From Leucobacter celer subsp. astrifaciens (GTDB taxonomy: Bacteria > Actinomycetota > Actinomycetes > Actinomycetales > Microbacteriaceae), in contig NZ_JHEI01000136.1 of the NCBI RefSeq assembly GCF_001273835.1, forward strand, positions 62,001 to 126,000: a stretch of DNA of 64,000 nucleotides, read 5' to 3'. The notes beneath the pieces are model-generated. The model did no database searches and had not been told where the DNA came from. It was given only the letters and a program-made list of their open reading frames with translations. Positions 18,781-27,777 of the stretch are shown here, piece by piece. Both the position numbers and the translations under genes were made by a program. Each line of letters starts with the position of its first letter. The stretch's first letter is position 1.

Positions 18781-20910
18781 GTGGCCACGGACGGTGCGAG
18801 CGGCAGCGCGTTCGAGCGGGCGGAGGCGGCGAACGGCCGCCCCGTCGCGCGCGTGCTGCTCGACTCCGCGCTGCCCCAGCTCGACCACCTCTTCGACTAC
18901 GCGATTCCGCCCGAGCTCGCCGAGGAGGTGCGGATCGGCCAGCGCGTCCGCGTGCCGTTCCGTTCGCAGGAGCGCAAGAGCTTCGGCTACATCGTCGAGT
19001 TCGCCGAACGCAGCGACTTCGGGGGCGAACTCTCGGCCATCGCCGACATCGTCACGCGGGTGCCCCTGCTCGCTCCCGAGGTGTGGCGGCTGGCGCGCGC
19101 CGTCGCAGATCGGGCCGGCGGCTCGGCCGGAGACATCCTGCGCCTCGCGATCCCCACGCGGCTGGTGCGGGTCGAGAAGCAGCACCTCGCCGCGCAGGCG
19201 GAGCGGGACGAGCAGGCAGCCCCGGCGGCCCCGGATGGGCAGCCGGCCCAGGCCGCCCCGGCAACGCCGGCAGCGCAGCCGGCCCCGGACGAGCAGCCCG
19301 AGCCGGTCGCCGAGGGCGTCTCGGAGGAGAGCGCCGTTGCGCTCGAGCTCGTCTCGGGCGCGCGTCTGGCATTCACCGCTTCGCACGGTCCCGAGCGGCT
19401 GCACACGGGGGAGTGGGTCGGCGGCTGGGCGGCACGCCTGGCGCGGCTCGCGATCGCCGTGCACGCGCTCGGACGCAGCGCGATCCTCATCGCCCCCGAC
19501 TACCGCGATCTCGATCAGCTGCGCGACGCGCTGGCGGCATTCGGGCACCCCGATATCGTGCGCGTCGACTCCCGGCAGTCCAACGCCGAGCGCTATGCGG
19601 GCTTCCTGCGGGCGCTCGACGCCGAGCCGCGCATCGTGCTGGGCAACCGGTCCGCCGTCTACGCGCCGGCACACCGGCTCGGCGCCGTCATCGTGTGGGA
19701 CGACGGCGATCCGGTGCTGGCCGAGCCCCTCACGCCCTACGTACACGCCCGCGATGCCGCGCTCGTGCGCGCCGCGCTGAGTTCGGAGACGTCGCCGGAG
19801 GAACCCACGGGCCTCTTCTTCGCCGGGCACGCGCGCAGCGCGGAGGTGCAGCGTCTCGTCGACATCGGCTACGTGCGCGCCCAGCAGAATCCGCCCAGGC
19901 GCGCGCGCATCGTGCACGCCGACGCCTCCATGACGCCGGACGCCTTCGCGGGCCGGGTGCCCGAGTTCGCGGCGCGCACCATCAGGGAGGGGCTGCGGCA
20001 CGGGCCGGTGCTCGTGCAGGTCGCCACGCCGGGGTACGCGCCGGTCGCCGTCTGCGGCGAGTGCGGCGATCTGGCCAGGTGCCGGGCCTGCAGCGGGCCG
20101 ATCGGCTTCCGCACGGTGGGGCGCGCCTCGTGCCGCTGGTGCGGGGAGTACGCGACGAAGTGGCGATGCAGCACCTGCGACGGCACCCGGCTCGAGGAGC
20201 GCGGGATGGGATCGGCGCGCACGGTCGAACAGTTCGAGCGGCAGTTCGAGGGAGCGCGCGTGCTCCTGAGCGATGGTGAGCACCCGCGCGAGCGGGTCGA
20301 CGCGCGCCCGGCGCTCGTCGTGGCCACCCGCGGCGCCGAGCCGCTCGCAGCGGGGGGATACCGCGCCGTGGTGCTGCTCGACATCGAACGCCTGCTCGGC
20401 CTCGAGACCCTGCGGGCCGGCGAGGACTGTCTGCGGTGGTGGGAGAACGCGGCGGCGCTCACCGCCCCCGAAGGTCTCTGCCTGATGGCGTCGGGAGGCG
20501 GGCCCGTGGTGCGCGCCTTCGTGACCGGCCGCGAGGAGGAGTGGCTGCGCGGGGAGCTGCGGGATCGCCACGCGCTGCGCTACCCGCCCGCCGTGCGCGT
20601 GGCGAGCGTCAGCGGCGGTCCCGACGAGGTGGAGCGCGCGCTGCAGCAGCTGGCGGGTCTCGCCGGGGTCGATCACCTGGGGCCGACCCCGATCCCGCCC
20701 GGCGGGCCGGCGAAGACCCCCGCGGGACTCGTGCGCGCGATCGTGCGCTTCGACTACGGGCAGGGCGACGAGGTCGCGAGCCGCCTGCGCGGGGCGCTCG
20801 TCGCCGACGCCGCGGGATCCTCGTCCCGCACCCGCGGCCGCGCCCCGGGGCGGGCGCGGCCCGAGGCGCTCCGGCTGCGATTCGACGATCGCGGCGTCTT
20901 CGACGGGTAG
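18781..20910 (+). CDS. priA: Primosomal protein N' (PriA), actinobacterial type without P-loop
   Basis: The 709-residue protein has the N-terminal 3'-DNA-binding domain (about 20-110) and the cysteine-rich zinc region near 420-470 (CGECGDLARCRAC and CRWCGEYATKWRCSTC). It also has the C-terminal domain. The helicase core is there in outline only. I find no GKT/GKS Walker A, and the DEAH-box position reads WDDGDP. This loss is known for actinobacterial PriA, which probably acts as a restart scaffold and not a helicase. An Ala/Pro/Gln-rich insert covers about 140-180. GTG start, 7 bases after metK. Confidence 0.9.
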   Translation: MATDGASGSAFERAEAANGRPVARVLLDSALPQLDHLFDYAIPPELAEEVRIGQRVRVPFRSQERKSFGYIVEFAERSDFGGELSAIADIVTRVPLLAPEVWRLARAVADRAGGSAGDILRLAIPTRLVRVEKQHLAAQAERDEQAAPAAPDGQPAQAAPATPAAQPAPDEQPEPVAEGVSEESAVALELVSGARLAFTASHGPERLHTGEWVGGWAARLARLAIAVHALGRSAILIAPDYRDLDQLRDALAAFGHPDIVRVDSRQSNAERYAGFLRALDAEPRIVLGNRSAVYAPAHRLGAVIVWDDGDPVLAEPLTPYVHARDAALVRAALSSETSPEEPTGLFFAGHARSAEVQRLVDIGYVRAQQNPPRRARIVHADASMTPDAFAGRVPEFAARTIREGLRHGPVLVQVATPGYAPVAVCGECGDLARCRACSGPIGFRTVGRASCRWCGEYATKWRCSTCDGTRLEERGMGSARTVEQFERQFEGARVLLSDGEHPRERVDARPALVVATRGAEPLAAGGYRAVVLLDIERLLGLETLRAGEDCLRWWENAAALTAPEGLCLMASGGGPVVRAFVTGREEEWLRGELRDRHALRYPPAVRVASVSGGPDEVERALQQLAGLAGVDHLGPTPIPPGGPAKTPAGLVRAIVRFDYGQGDEVASRLRGALVADAAGSSSRTRGRAPGRARPEALRLRFDDRGVFDG

Positions 20911-20923
20911 GTGCGCGGGCCCG

Positions 20924-22141
20924 CTACTCGCCGCGCAGACGCTCCGCCACGAAGTCGACGTCCTTGTCACCGCGGCCCGAGAGGTTCGCGATGACGATCG
21001 CGTCCGGGGCCAGGGTCGGGGCGAGCTTCACGACGTGGGCGAGCGCGTGCGACGACTCGAGCGCGGGGATGATGCCCTCGGTGCGCGTGAGCAGCTGGAA
21101 CGCGGCGAGCGCCTCGTCGTCGGTGACCGACACGTATTCGGCGCGGCCGATCTGCTCCAGGTGCGCATGCTGCGGGCCGACGCCCGGATAGTCGATACCC
21201 GAGCCGATCGAGTGCACGGGGGCGGGCTCGCCGTCGGCTCCGAGCAGCACCTTGGTGTGCATGCCGTGGATGTCGCCGACCACCCCGAGGGTCATGGTCG
21301 CCGCGTGGCGGTCGGTGTCGAGGCCCTCGCCGGCGGGCTCGACGCCGATGATGCGCACCGATTCGTCCTCGAGGAACGCGTCGAACAACCCCATCGCGTT
21401 CGAGCCGCCGCCGACGCAGGCCACGAGCGCGTCGGGCAGGCGCCCCTCGGCCTCGAGGATCTGCGCGCGGGCCTCGCGGCCGACAACCGACTGGAAGTCG
21501 CGCACCATGGTGGGGAACGGGTGCGGGCCGACGACCGAGCCGATGGCGAAGAGGTACTCGTCGGGGGCGGCCGCGTAGACCTCGAACGCCGAGTCGACGG
21601 CCTCCTTGAGCGACCGGCCGCCGCGCTCGACGGGCACCACCTGCGCCCCCAGCAGCTCCATGCGCACCACGTTGGGGTGCTGCTTCTCGACGTCGATCGC
21701 GCCCATGTGGATCTCGCACTCGAGTCCCACGAGCGCCGCGGCCGTCGCGAGCGCAACGCCGTGCTGGCCGGCCCCGGTCTCGGCGATCACCTTCCTCTTG
21801 CCCATGCGCTTCGCGAGCAGGGCCTCGCCGAGCGTGTGGTTGATCTTGTGGGCGCCGGTGTGGTTGAGATCCTCGCGCTTCAGGTAGACCCGCGCGCCGC
21901 CGAGCTCGCGAGTGAGGTTCTCGGCGAAGTAGAGCAGGGAAGGGCGACCCACGTACTTCGTGAGCAGGGCCTGCAGCTCATCCGCGAACGCGGGATCCCG
22001 CCTCGCGGCCTCGTAGGCCGTCGCGACCTCGGCCATCGGCTCCACGAGGAACGGCGGAAGCACGGCGCCGCCGAATTCGCCGAAGTAGCCGTTCTCGTCC
22101 GCTCGGTAGCGGGAGGCCGGGGAGAGCTGGGTATCGTTCAT
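20924..22141 (-). CDS. trpB: Second tryptophan synthase beta chain (solo TrpB)
   Basis: TrpB condenses indole and serine to tryptophan using PLP. The 405-residue protein has the PLP lysine in HTGAHKIN (Lys99), catalytic Glu121 in ETGAGQHG, and the phosphate loop [10 protein letters not shown]. It differs from the operon copy (35.6 kb) at many places. For example it has [11 protein letters not shown] in place of [11 protein letters not shown], and [23 protein letters not shown]. No trpA lies beside it, so it may use free indole or borrow the operon TrpA. It lies opposite priA and fmt, which are normally adjacent. Its upstream region is a tryptophan attenuator. Confidence 0.93.
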   Translation of the reverse strand: MNDTQLSPASRYRADENGYFGEFGGAVLPPFLVEPMAEVATAYEAARRDPAFADELQALLTKYVGRPSLLYFAENLTRELGGARVYLKREDLNHTGAHKINHTLGEALLAKRMGKRKVIAETGAGQHGVALATAAALVGLECEIHMGAIDVEKQHPNVVRMELLGAQVVPVERGGRSLKEAVDSAFEVYAAAPDEYLFAIGSVVGPHPFPTMVRDFQSVVGREARAQILEAEGRLPDALVACVGGGSNAMGLFDAFLEDESVRIIGVEPAGEGLDTDRHAATMTLGVVGDIHGMHTKVLLGADGEPAPVHSIGSGIDYPGVGPQHAHLEQIGRAEYVSVTDDEALAAFQLLTRTEGIIPALESSHALAHVVKLAPTLAPDAIVIANLSGRGDKDVDFVAERLRGE

Positions 22142-22185
22142 GGTGCGTGGTTCCTTTGCTTCATTGCGCCACTCGAAAACGAAAA

Positions 22186-22208
22186 ACACCGCCTGCGAGA
22201 GGCGGTGT
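22186..22208 (-). terminator. Attenuator terminator hairpin of the solo trpB leader
   Basis: On the minus strand ACACCGCC pairs with GGCGGTGT (8 bp, 7-base loop) and is followed at once by TTTTTCGTTTTC, an intrinsic terminator rare in such GC-rich DNA. It lies 44 bases before the trpB start and after the Trp leader peptide. Confidence 0.85.
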
Positions 22209-22245
22209 CGGTGCATGCATACGCTGACGGGCCGCCCTCAGGCGG
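22186..22245 (-). promoter_or_regulatory. Tryptophan attenuator: alternating CCGCC/GGCGG segments
   Basis: Reading the minus strand there are four complementary blocks: CCGCC at the end of the leader peptide (22245-22241), GGGCGG (22237-22232), CCGCC in the first terminator arm (22205-22201), and GGCGG in the second arm. Blocks 1:2, 2:3 and 3:4 can all pair. A ribosome stalled at the two Trp codons would cover block 1, free block 2 to pair with block 3, and prevent the terminator. This is the classical trp attenuation logic, inferred here from sequence alone. Confidence 0.8.
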
Positions 22246-22270
22246 TCCACCACAGATTCACGGAATGCAT
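22238..22270 (-). CDS. trpL: Trp leader peptide (10 residues, tandem Trp)
   Basis: The peptide reads MHSVNLWWTA and then stops, with two adjacent Trp codons. The ATG (22270-22268) lies 6 bases after a TATGAT -10 box, so the leader mRNA probably begins at its own start codon. The stop codon sits between blocks 1 and 2 of the attenuator. Its role is to measure charged tRNA-Trp and control the trpB gene 97 bases further on. Confidence 0.85.
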   Translation of the reverse strand: MHSVNLWWTA

Positions 22271-22276
22271 GCGGCG

Positions 22277-22282
22277 ATCATA
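22277..22282 (-). promoter_or_regulatory. Leaderless -10 (TATGAT) for the trpL-trpB transcript
   Basis: On the minus strand TATGAT is followed by 6 bases and the trpL ATG. It is close to the TATAAT consensus and better than most -10 boxes in the window. No clear -35 is seen. Confidence 0.65.
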
Positions 22283-22361
22283 GCAGGATCGCGGCGCGGC
22301 GCGGCAGGGCTCGATCCGCCGTGCAGATCCGCGAGCCCGCCCGAGATGCGAGAATAGGACG

Positions 22362-23279
22362 ATGCGCATCGTCTTCGCCGGAACCCCGGAGTTCGCCGTT
22401 CCCAGCCTGCACGCGCTCGTGCGCGCGGGCCACGAGGTCGCGGGGGTCATCACCCGCGAGGACGCGCCGCTCGGGCGCAAGCGCGTGCTCACGCCGTCGC
22501 CGGTCGCGCTCGCCGCCGAGGAGCTCGGGATCCCGGTGCACCGGGCCAACCGGCTCGACGAGGCGGCGACCGAGTGGGTGCGAGCGCTCGCCCCTGAACT
22601 CGGGGTGATCGTCGCCTATGGCGGACTCGTGCGGCAACCGCTGCTGGGTCTGCCCGAGCACGGGTGGATCAACCTGCACTTCTCCGAGCTGCCGCGGTGG
22701 CGCGGTGCCGCTCCGGTGCAGCGGGCGCTGCAGGCGGGGGAGCAGCGGCTCGGGGTCACGGTGTTCCGGCTCGTCGAGGCGCTCGACGCCGGCGACGTGC
22801 TGAGCCGTGACGCGCAGGACTTCGCCCCGGGAACCACGGCCGGCGCCGCGCTGACGGAGCTCGCCGGCTCAGGCACCGGCGCGCTGCTCGCCGCGGTCGA
22901 CGCGCTCGCGGCCGATCCGGGAGCGGGGCTGCCGCAGCAGGGCGAGGCCACCTACGCGCACAAGCTCTCCCGCGAGGACGGGCGCCTCGACCTCGTGCGA
23001 CCCGCCTCCGCGGTGCTCGCCCACTGGGCGGGCGTCACTCCCGAACCCGGCGGCTTCGTGCTGTACGACGAGCAGCCCCTGAAGCTGCACGAGGTGCGCC
23101 CCGCAGCCGTGGATGCGGGAGCCCGCGCACCCGGTGTCGTGGTGATGAGCGGCGGATCCGCGGTTCTGCACCTGGCGGACGGAGCGCTCGAACTCGTGCG
23201 CGTGCAGCCCGCGGGGAAGCCCGCGATGGACGGCGCGGCGTGGCTGCGCGGTCGCGGCGGGGAAGCGGTGGTGCGATGA
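22362..23279 (+). CDS. fmt: Methionyl-tRNA formyltransferase
   Basis: Fmt adds a formyl group from 10-formyl-tetrahydrofolate to initiator Met-tRNA. The 305-residue protein has the catalytic core NLHFSELPRWRGAAPVQ, with Asn104 and His106, and Asp145 in DAGDVL. A C-terminal tRNA-binding OB-like domain follows from about 205. The N-terminus MRIVFAGTPEFAVPSL is standard. A GAGAAT 6 bases before the ATG could be a weak -10 like the leaderless sites. The stop overlaps the rsmB start by 4 bases (ATGA). Confidence 0.96.
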   Translation: MRIVFAGTPEFAVPSLHALVRAGHEVAGVITREDAPLGRKRVLTPSPVALAAEELGIPVHRANRLDEAATEWVRALAPELGVIVAYGGLVRQPLLGLPEHGWINLHFSELPRWRGAAPVQRALQAGEQRLGVTVFRLVEALDAGDVLSRDAQDFAPGTTAGAALTELAGSGTGALLAAVDALAADPGAGLPQQGEATYAHKLSREDGRLDLVRPASAVLAHWAGVTPEPGGFVLYDEQPLKLHEVRPAAVDAGARAPGVVVMSGGSAVLHLADGALELVRVQPAGKPAMDGAAWLRGRGGEAVVR

Positions 23280-24769
23280 GTGCCGGGGAACGGAGCGGGA
23301 ACCGGGGCCGCTCCCAGGGGCGTCCCCAGGGGCGTCATCAGCGGCCGGCCGGCCGCGGCCCGCGCGCACCGCGCGCCGAGATCTCGCCGGCGCGCCTGGT
23401 CGCCTACGACGTGCTGCGCGATGTCGAGGATCGTGATGCGTACGCGAACCTCGCGCTTCCCGCTCGAATCCGCGAGGCCCGTCTCGACGGGCGCGACGCG
23501 GGGCTCGCGACGGAGCTCGCCGCCGGCGCGCTCCGCGGACGAGGGCGCTACGACCGCATCATCGAGCTCGCGGCCGGGCGCAGCGCGGCCGAGATCGATT
23601 CACGCACGCTGAACGTGCTGCGCCTCGGCGTCCACCAGCTGCTGAGCATGCGCACCGCCGCGCACGCGGCCGTGAACGAGAGCGTCGAGCTGCAGCGCCG
23701 CGTGGCGAACCCGAACGCGGCCGGCTTCGTCAACGGCGTGCTGCGCGCGATCGGCCGGTCCTCGAACGAGGAGTGGGACGCGCGGATCGCGGAGGAGTCG
23801 CGCACCCCCGACGAGGAGCTCGCGATCCGCACCTCTCATCCGGCATGGGTGCTGCGCGCGCTGCGGGATGCCCTGCGCTCGGAGGGGCGCGAGGCGGAGC
23901 TCGAGGAATTGCTCGCCGCCGACAACGCATCTCCGCGTGTGAGCCTTGCGGTCCTGCCCGGATCGGGGCTCGACGCCGCTGCCGCCGCGGCTCACGGCCC
24001 CGGTCTCGCGGCGAGCGGACCTTCCCCGATCGGGCTGGAGCTGGCCGGGGGCGATCCGGCGCGGGTCGTCGCTGCGCTCGACGCGCCTGAGGGTCGGGTG
24101 CGCGTGCAGGACCAGGGATCGCAGCTCGCGGCGCTCGCGCTGACGAGGGTCGGCGTCGTGGCGCCGGGCGAGCGCTGGCTCGACCTGTGCGCCGGGCCCG
24201 GCGGCAAGACCGCCGTGCTCGGCGCGGAGGCCCTGCTGGGCGGCGCCGCTCTGCGCGCCAACGAGGTGTCCTCGCACCGGGCGGAGCTCGTGCGGCGCGC
24301 GGTGGCCGCGGTGACGGAGGCGGTCGAGGTCGTGTCGCACGACGGGCGCGACGCGGAGGCCTACGGGGGCCGGGACGCGGCGTACGACCGGATCCTGGTC
24401 GACGCCCCCTGCTCGGGGCTCGGCGCGCTGCGACGGAGGCCCGAGGCGCGCTGGCGCAAGCAGCCGTCGGACCTGCCCGAGCTGACCGCCCTGCAGGGCG
24501 AGCTGCTCGATGCGGCGGTCGCGAGGCTCGCGCCGGGGGGCGTGCTCGGCTACGTCACCTGCTCGCCCCATCTCGCCGAGACCCGCGTCGCCGTCGACCG
24601 CCTGCTGAAGCGGCACCCGGAGCTCCGGGAGCTCGACGCGAAGGCGGTGCTGCGCGGCGTCGCGCGAGAGGAACTCGATCTCGCGGGGGACGCCCTCAGC
24701 GCGCAGCTATGGCCCCACCGTCACGGCACCGACGCCATGTTCATCGCGCTCATCGAACGAGGGAGCTGA
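23276..24769 (+). CDS. rsmB: 16S rRNA m5C967 methyltransferase (RsmB/Sun family)
   Basis: The 497-residue protein starts with a basic Gly/Arg/Gln tail (about 1-38). Next comes a NusB-like RNA-binding domain (about 40-175) and the SAM-dependent m5C methyltransferase domain. LDLCAGPGGKT (about 301-311) binds SAM. The catalytic cysteine is in DAPCSGLGALRRRPEARW near 378, and a second Cys lies in VTCSPHLAETR near 430. It methylates a cytosine of 16S rRNA; the exact site is by family analogy. The start ATG overlaps the fmt stop as ATGA. The fmt-rsmB pair is widely conserved. Confidence 0.94.
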   Translation: MSAGERSGNRGRSQGRPQGRHQRPAGRGPRAPRAEISPARLVAYDVLRDVEDRDAYANLALPARIREARLDGRDAGLATELAAGALRGRGRYDRIIELAAGRSAAEIDSRTLNVLRLGVHQLLSMRTAAHAAVNESVELQRRVANPNAAGFVNGVLRAIGRSSNEEWDARIAEESRTPDEELAIRTSHPAWVLRALRDALRSEGREAELEELLAADNASPRVSLAVLPGSGLDAAAAAAHGPGLAASGPSPIGLELAGGDPARVVAALDAPEGRVRVQDQGSQLAALALTRVGVVAPGERWLDLCAGPGGKTAVLGAEALLGGAALRANEVSSHRAELVRRAVAAVTEAVEVVSHDGRDAEAYGGRDAAYDRILVDAPCSGLGALRRRPEARWRKQPSDLPELTALQGELLDAAVARLAPGGVLGYVTCSPHLAETRVAVDRLLKRHPELRELDAKAVLRGVAREELDLAGDALSAQLWPHRHGTDAMFIALIERGS

Positions 24770-24805
24770 GCGAGCCGCCCCTGGCGCGATGTCGGTGGTG
24801 CGCCC

Positions 24806-24811
24806 TACGCT
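24806..24811 (+). promoter_or_regulatory. Leaderless -10 (TACGCT) for the MFS gene
   Basis: TACGCT lies 6 bases before the ATG at 24818. Confidence 0.55.
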
Positions 24812-24817
24812 TCTTGC

Positions 24818-26230
24818 ATGAGCACCGACGCATCGCAGAGCGGCCCCGATCCCGAGGCGGCTCCCTCCCGACCGGGTCCCGCGCCTCCCGAGGGCGGGAT
24901 GCGCACGTTCCTGCACGTGCTCGTCAACACGGCCGTCGCGAACCTGACGACCAACTTCCTGTGGTTCGCGGTCGTGTTCTGGGTGTACCTGGAGACGCGG
25001 AGCATCCTCGCGACCGGCGTACTCGGCGGCGCCTACATGATGCTGCTCGCACTGAGCTCGATGTGGTTCGGCTCCCTCGTGGACCGGCTGCGCAAGCAGC
25101 GCGTCATGCTGATCTCGGCGTGGTCGTCGCTCGTCGCGTTCATCATCGGCTGCCTCATCTTCTTCATGATCCCGGCCGACACGCTGCTGAACATCGGAGG
25201 GCCCTGGTTCTGGGCCTTCACGCTGATCCTGCTCGCCGGCTGCGTGGTGGAGCTGATGCGCAACCTCGCGCTCGCGACCACGGTGACGCTGCTCGTGCCC
25301 GTCGAACGGCACGCGAACGCGAACGGGCTCGTCGGCACGGTGCAGGGGATCGCCTTCATCGCCACGAGCGTCTTCAGCGGCCTCTCGGTCGGTTTCCTGG
25401 GCATGGGGCCGACCATGCTGATCGCGACCGTGTTCGTCGCCGTCCCGATCGTCCACCTGCATCTGCTGCGCATCCCCGAACCCGAGATCGTCCACGATCC
25501 GGAACGCAGCGCCGTCGACTTCAAGGGCGGCATGGCGGCGATGCTGGCGGTTCCCGGCCTGTTCGCGCTCGTCATCTTCACGATGCTGAACAACCTGTCG
25601 GGCGGCGTCTTCATGGCGCTGCTCGACCCGTACGGATTGAACATGTTCCGCGTGGAGATCTGGGGTCTCGTGTTCGGGCTCGCCTCGACGGGGTTCATCG
25701 TGGGCGGCGCGATCGTCGCGAAGTGGGGGCTCGGCGAGAACCCCATCCGCACCATGCTGGTGCTGGTCGCGCTGCTCGGCGTACTCGGGGCGCTCTTCAC
25801 CGTGCGCGAGTGGCCGTGGCTCTTCATCGCCGGCATCTGGCTGTTCATGGCGATGATGCCGGCGATCGAGGCCGCGGAGCAGACGGTGATCCAACGGGTG
25901 GTGCCCTACGAGAAGCAGGGGCGCGTGTTCGGGCTCGCCATGACCTTCGAAGCCGCGGCGGCGCCGATCACATCGTTCCTGATCGCGCCCATCGCCGAGT
26001 TCTGGGTGGTGCCGTACATGGATCGCCCCGAGGGCCAGGAGGCCTGGGGATGGCTGCTCGGAGCAGGCGAGAGCCGCGGGATCGCGCTCATCTTCTTCTG
26101 GTCCGGGATCGCGATGATCGCACTCGCCGTCGGGGCGATGTTCACGCGCTACTATCGGGTGCTCTCTCGCAGTTTCGCCGAGAGCTCAGGCTCGTCGCCG
26201 ACCGGGACTCGCGCGGCGGAGGAATCCTGA
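24818..26230 (+). CDS. MFS transporter (drug:H+ antiporter-like)
   Basis: The 470-residue integral membrane protein has about 12 hydrophobic segments. The cytoplasmic loop between helices 2 and 3 reads GSLVDRLRKQRVM, which is the major-facilitator signature (GxLxDRxGRR type). The N-terminal 28 residues are a Pro/Ser/Gly-rich cytoplasmic tail. The pattern fits the 12-helix DHA3/MFS_3-like exporters, but the substrate cannot be predicted. It is a single gene under its own leaderless promoter, and it converges on the proline-rich membrane protein with a 31-base gap rich in CCGG-type inverted repeats. Confidence 0.88.
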   Translation: MSTDASQSGPDPEAAPSRPGPAPPEGGMRTFLHVLVNTAVANLTTNFLWFAVVFWVYLETRSILATGVLGGAYMMLLALSSMWFGSLVDRLRKQRVMLISAWSSLVAFIIGCLIFFMIPADTLLNIGGPWFWAFTLILLAGCVVELMRNLALATTVTLLVPVERHANANGLVGTVQGIAFIATSVFSGLSVGFLGMGPTMLIATVFVAVPIVHLHLLRIPEPEIVHDPERSAVDFKGGMAAMLAVPGLFALVIFTMLNNLSGGVFMALLDPYGLNMFRVEIWGLVFGLASTGFIVGGAIVAKWGLGENPIRTMLVLVALLGVLGALFTVREWPWLFIAGIWLFMAMMPAIEAAEQTVIQRVVPYEKQGRVFGLAMTFEAAAAPITSFLIAPIAEFWVVPYMDRPEGQEAWGWLLGAGESRGIALIFFWSGIAMIALAVGAMFTRYYRVLSRSFAESSGSSPTGTRAAEES

Positions 26231-26261
26231 TCGCCGCGGTCGCCCCGGCCGGGGCCGCGCG

Positions 26262-27770
26262 CTACTGCCAGACCACCTCGAGCTGGTCCTCTGCGAAGTC
26301 GACGTAGGGCCGGCGCAGGTCGCCGCCGAAGAGCAGTTCGCCGCTGACGCGCTCGCCGTCCCGGTCAGCCTCGATGGTCGTCGTGATGCGGATGTAGTCG
26401 TTGGCGCTGACCAGCGAGGGTGCCTCGTAGCCGGAGGTCGGTTCGAGCTTCTTGAGCGCGGCGTCGCCCTCGGGTGTGAGGGTGCGCTGCGCGGTGTCGG
26501 GCACGGGGATCGATCCGTCGTTCAGCTCCTCCGAGACGTCGAGGCCGCACGGCGTGGTGAGGGCGGTCATCGCGATGCACTCCTCGAGCGACTCCCGCAC
26601 GAGATCGCGGAAGATCTCCGTCGCATCGTCGGTGAGCACGGGGCGCAGCTCGTACATCGGCGTGAGGTTGTCGTCGGTGGCGAGCACGAACACGTCATCG
26701 TCGCTGCTCAGCCGGAACGCGTCCATCTCCAGCTCGAACTGGTACGCGCCGGGGAAGAAGCTGACGTAGTCGTCTCCGGGGTCGACGCCGTTCAGGGTCA
26801 GCCCCAGGCCGTCGAAGCTCGTCAGCGACATGCGCATCAGACCGTCGGAGAGCTCCCAGCCGTTCTGGTACGAGTCCCAGACGCGGAAGTCGCGCGTCAC
26901 GGTCTCGTCTCCCACGTCGAAGGTCGCGGTGACGACGGCGTCGTAGTCGCTCTGCGACGCGGACTCCTCCTCGACCACGATGTTGGTGATCGGTGCGAGC
27001 TCGTTCGACCGGGCGAGCACCTCGTCGGAGAGCAGCCGGTCGGACGAGCTGCCGCCCGCGATCGTGCGCGCCGTGGCGGCGTCGCCGTCGGCCAGCGCCT
27101 GCAGATACTCTTCGACCGCCTCCGTCGGGGTGGCCGCCGACCTGCTGCCGACCTCCGGTGTCGAAACGCTTCCGCTCGTGCCGCGGTTGAAGAGCGAGCC
27201 GATCGCGAAGATGCCGCCCACGATCAGCAGCAGGAGCACGACCGCGCCGGCGATGATGCCGATGATGGCCCCGGTCGGCAGACCGCGCTTCGGCTGCGGA
27301 GGCTGCGGTGCCGCCTGGCCCTGCTGCTCGGGGAAGCCCTGCGGTGCGGCCGGATCCTGCTGGGCATAACTCTGTTGGGGGGCATAGCCCTGCTGCGGGA
27401 CATAACCCTGCTGCGGCACCTGGCCCTGCGGAGCGGCTTGAGCCTGCGGGGGCGCATAGCCCTGCGGCGGCTGGAAACCCTGCGGGGGCTGGAAGCCTTG
27501 CGGGGGCGCGTATCCCTGCGGCGGCTGGAACTCCTGCGGGGGTGCATACCCCTGCGGCGGCTGGAAGTCGGCGGGCTGCTGGATTCCAGTGGGCGGAGCC
27601 AGGCCGGGGGAGGGGGCGAGGCCGGCCGGAGCCTCCGAGGTGGGCTCGGGCTCGGTCAGTTCGGGTTCGACCGGCTCGGGCGCTTCGTTCGTCGGCGTCG
27701 TGCTCTTCGACGGTTCCGGCGTCGTCGATTCGGGATCGGGCTGCTGCGGGTTCTCAGGCGAATCGCTCAT
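26262..27770 (-). CDS. Proline/glutamine-rich single-pass membrane protein
   Basis: The 502-residue protein begins with a cytoplasmic low-complexity region: Pro/Glu/Thr-rich to about 65, then imperfect PPQGY/PPQGF repeats (about 68-150). One membrane helix follows (about 167-192, GAIIGIIAGAVVLLLLIVGG). The outer domain (about 225-502) holds a segment at 210-300 that resembles DUF4878-type lumazine-binding-like domains (EEYLQALADGDAATARTIAG). Such proteins are common in actinobacteria and uncharacterised; a surface role is likely. ATG at 27770 with GGAGGGT directly before it. Confidence 0.85.
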   Translation of the reverse strand: MSDSPENPQQPDPESTTPEPSKSTTPTNEAPEPVEPELTEPEPTSEAPAGLAPSPGLAPPTGIQQPADFQPPQGYAPPQEFQPPQGYAPPQGFQPPQGFQPPQGYAPPQAQAAPQGQVPQQGYVPQQGYAPQQSYAQQDPAAPQGFPEQQGQAAPQPPQPKRGLPTGAIIGIIAGAVVLLLLIVGGIFAIGSLFNRGTSGSVSTPEVGSRSAATPTEAVEEYLQALADGDAATARTIAGGSSSDRLLSDEVLARSNELAPITNIVVEEESASQSDYDAVVTATFDVGDETVTRDFRVWDSYQNGWELSDGLMRMSLTSFDGLGLTLNGVDPGDDYVSFFPGAYQFELEMDAFRLSSDDDVFVLATDDNLTPMYELRPVLTDDATEIFRDLVRESLEECIAMTALTTPCGLDVSEELNDGSIPVPDTAQRTLTPEGDAALKKLEPTSGYEAPSLVSANDYIRITTTIEADRDGERVSGELLFGGDLRRPYVDFAEDQLEVVWQ

Positions 27771-27777
27771 ACCCTCC

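Noticed and set aside
26231-26261. A terminator between the MFS and proline-rich genes
   Set aside because: Only short CCCC/GGGG pairing is present, too weak to call.
24187-26307. A 706-codon plus-strand frame through rsmB and the MFS gene
   Set aside because: It is out of frame with both; its Arg/Ala/Gly-rich residues carry no motif.
27380-27600. Regular short repeats that might be a CRISPR or tandem DNA array
   Set aside because: They are coding repeats of the PPQGY/PPQGF type inside the proline-rich protein, without unique spacers.
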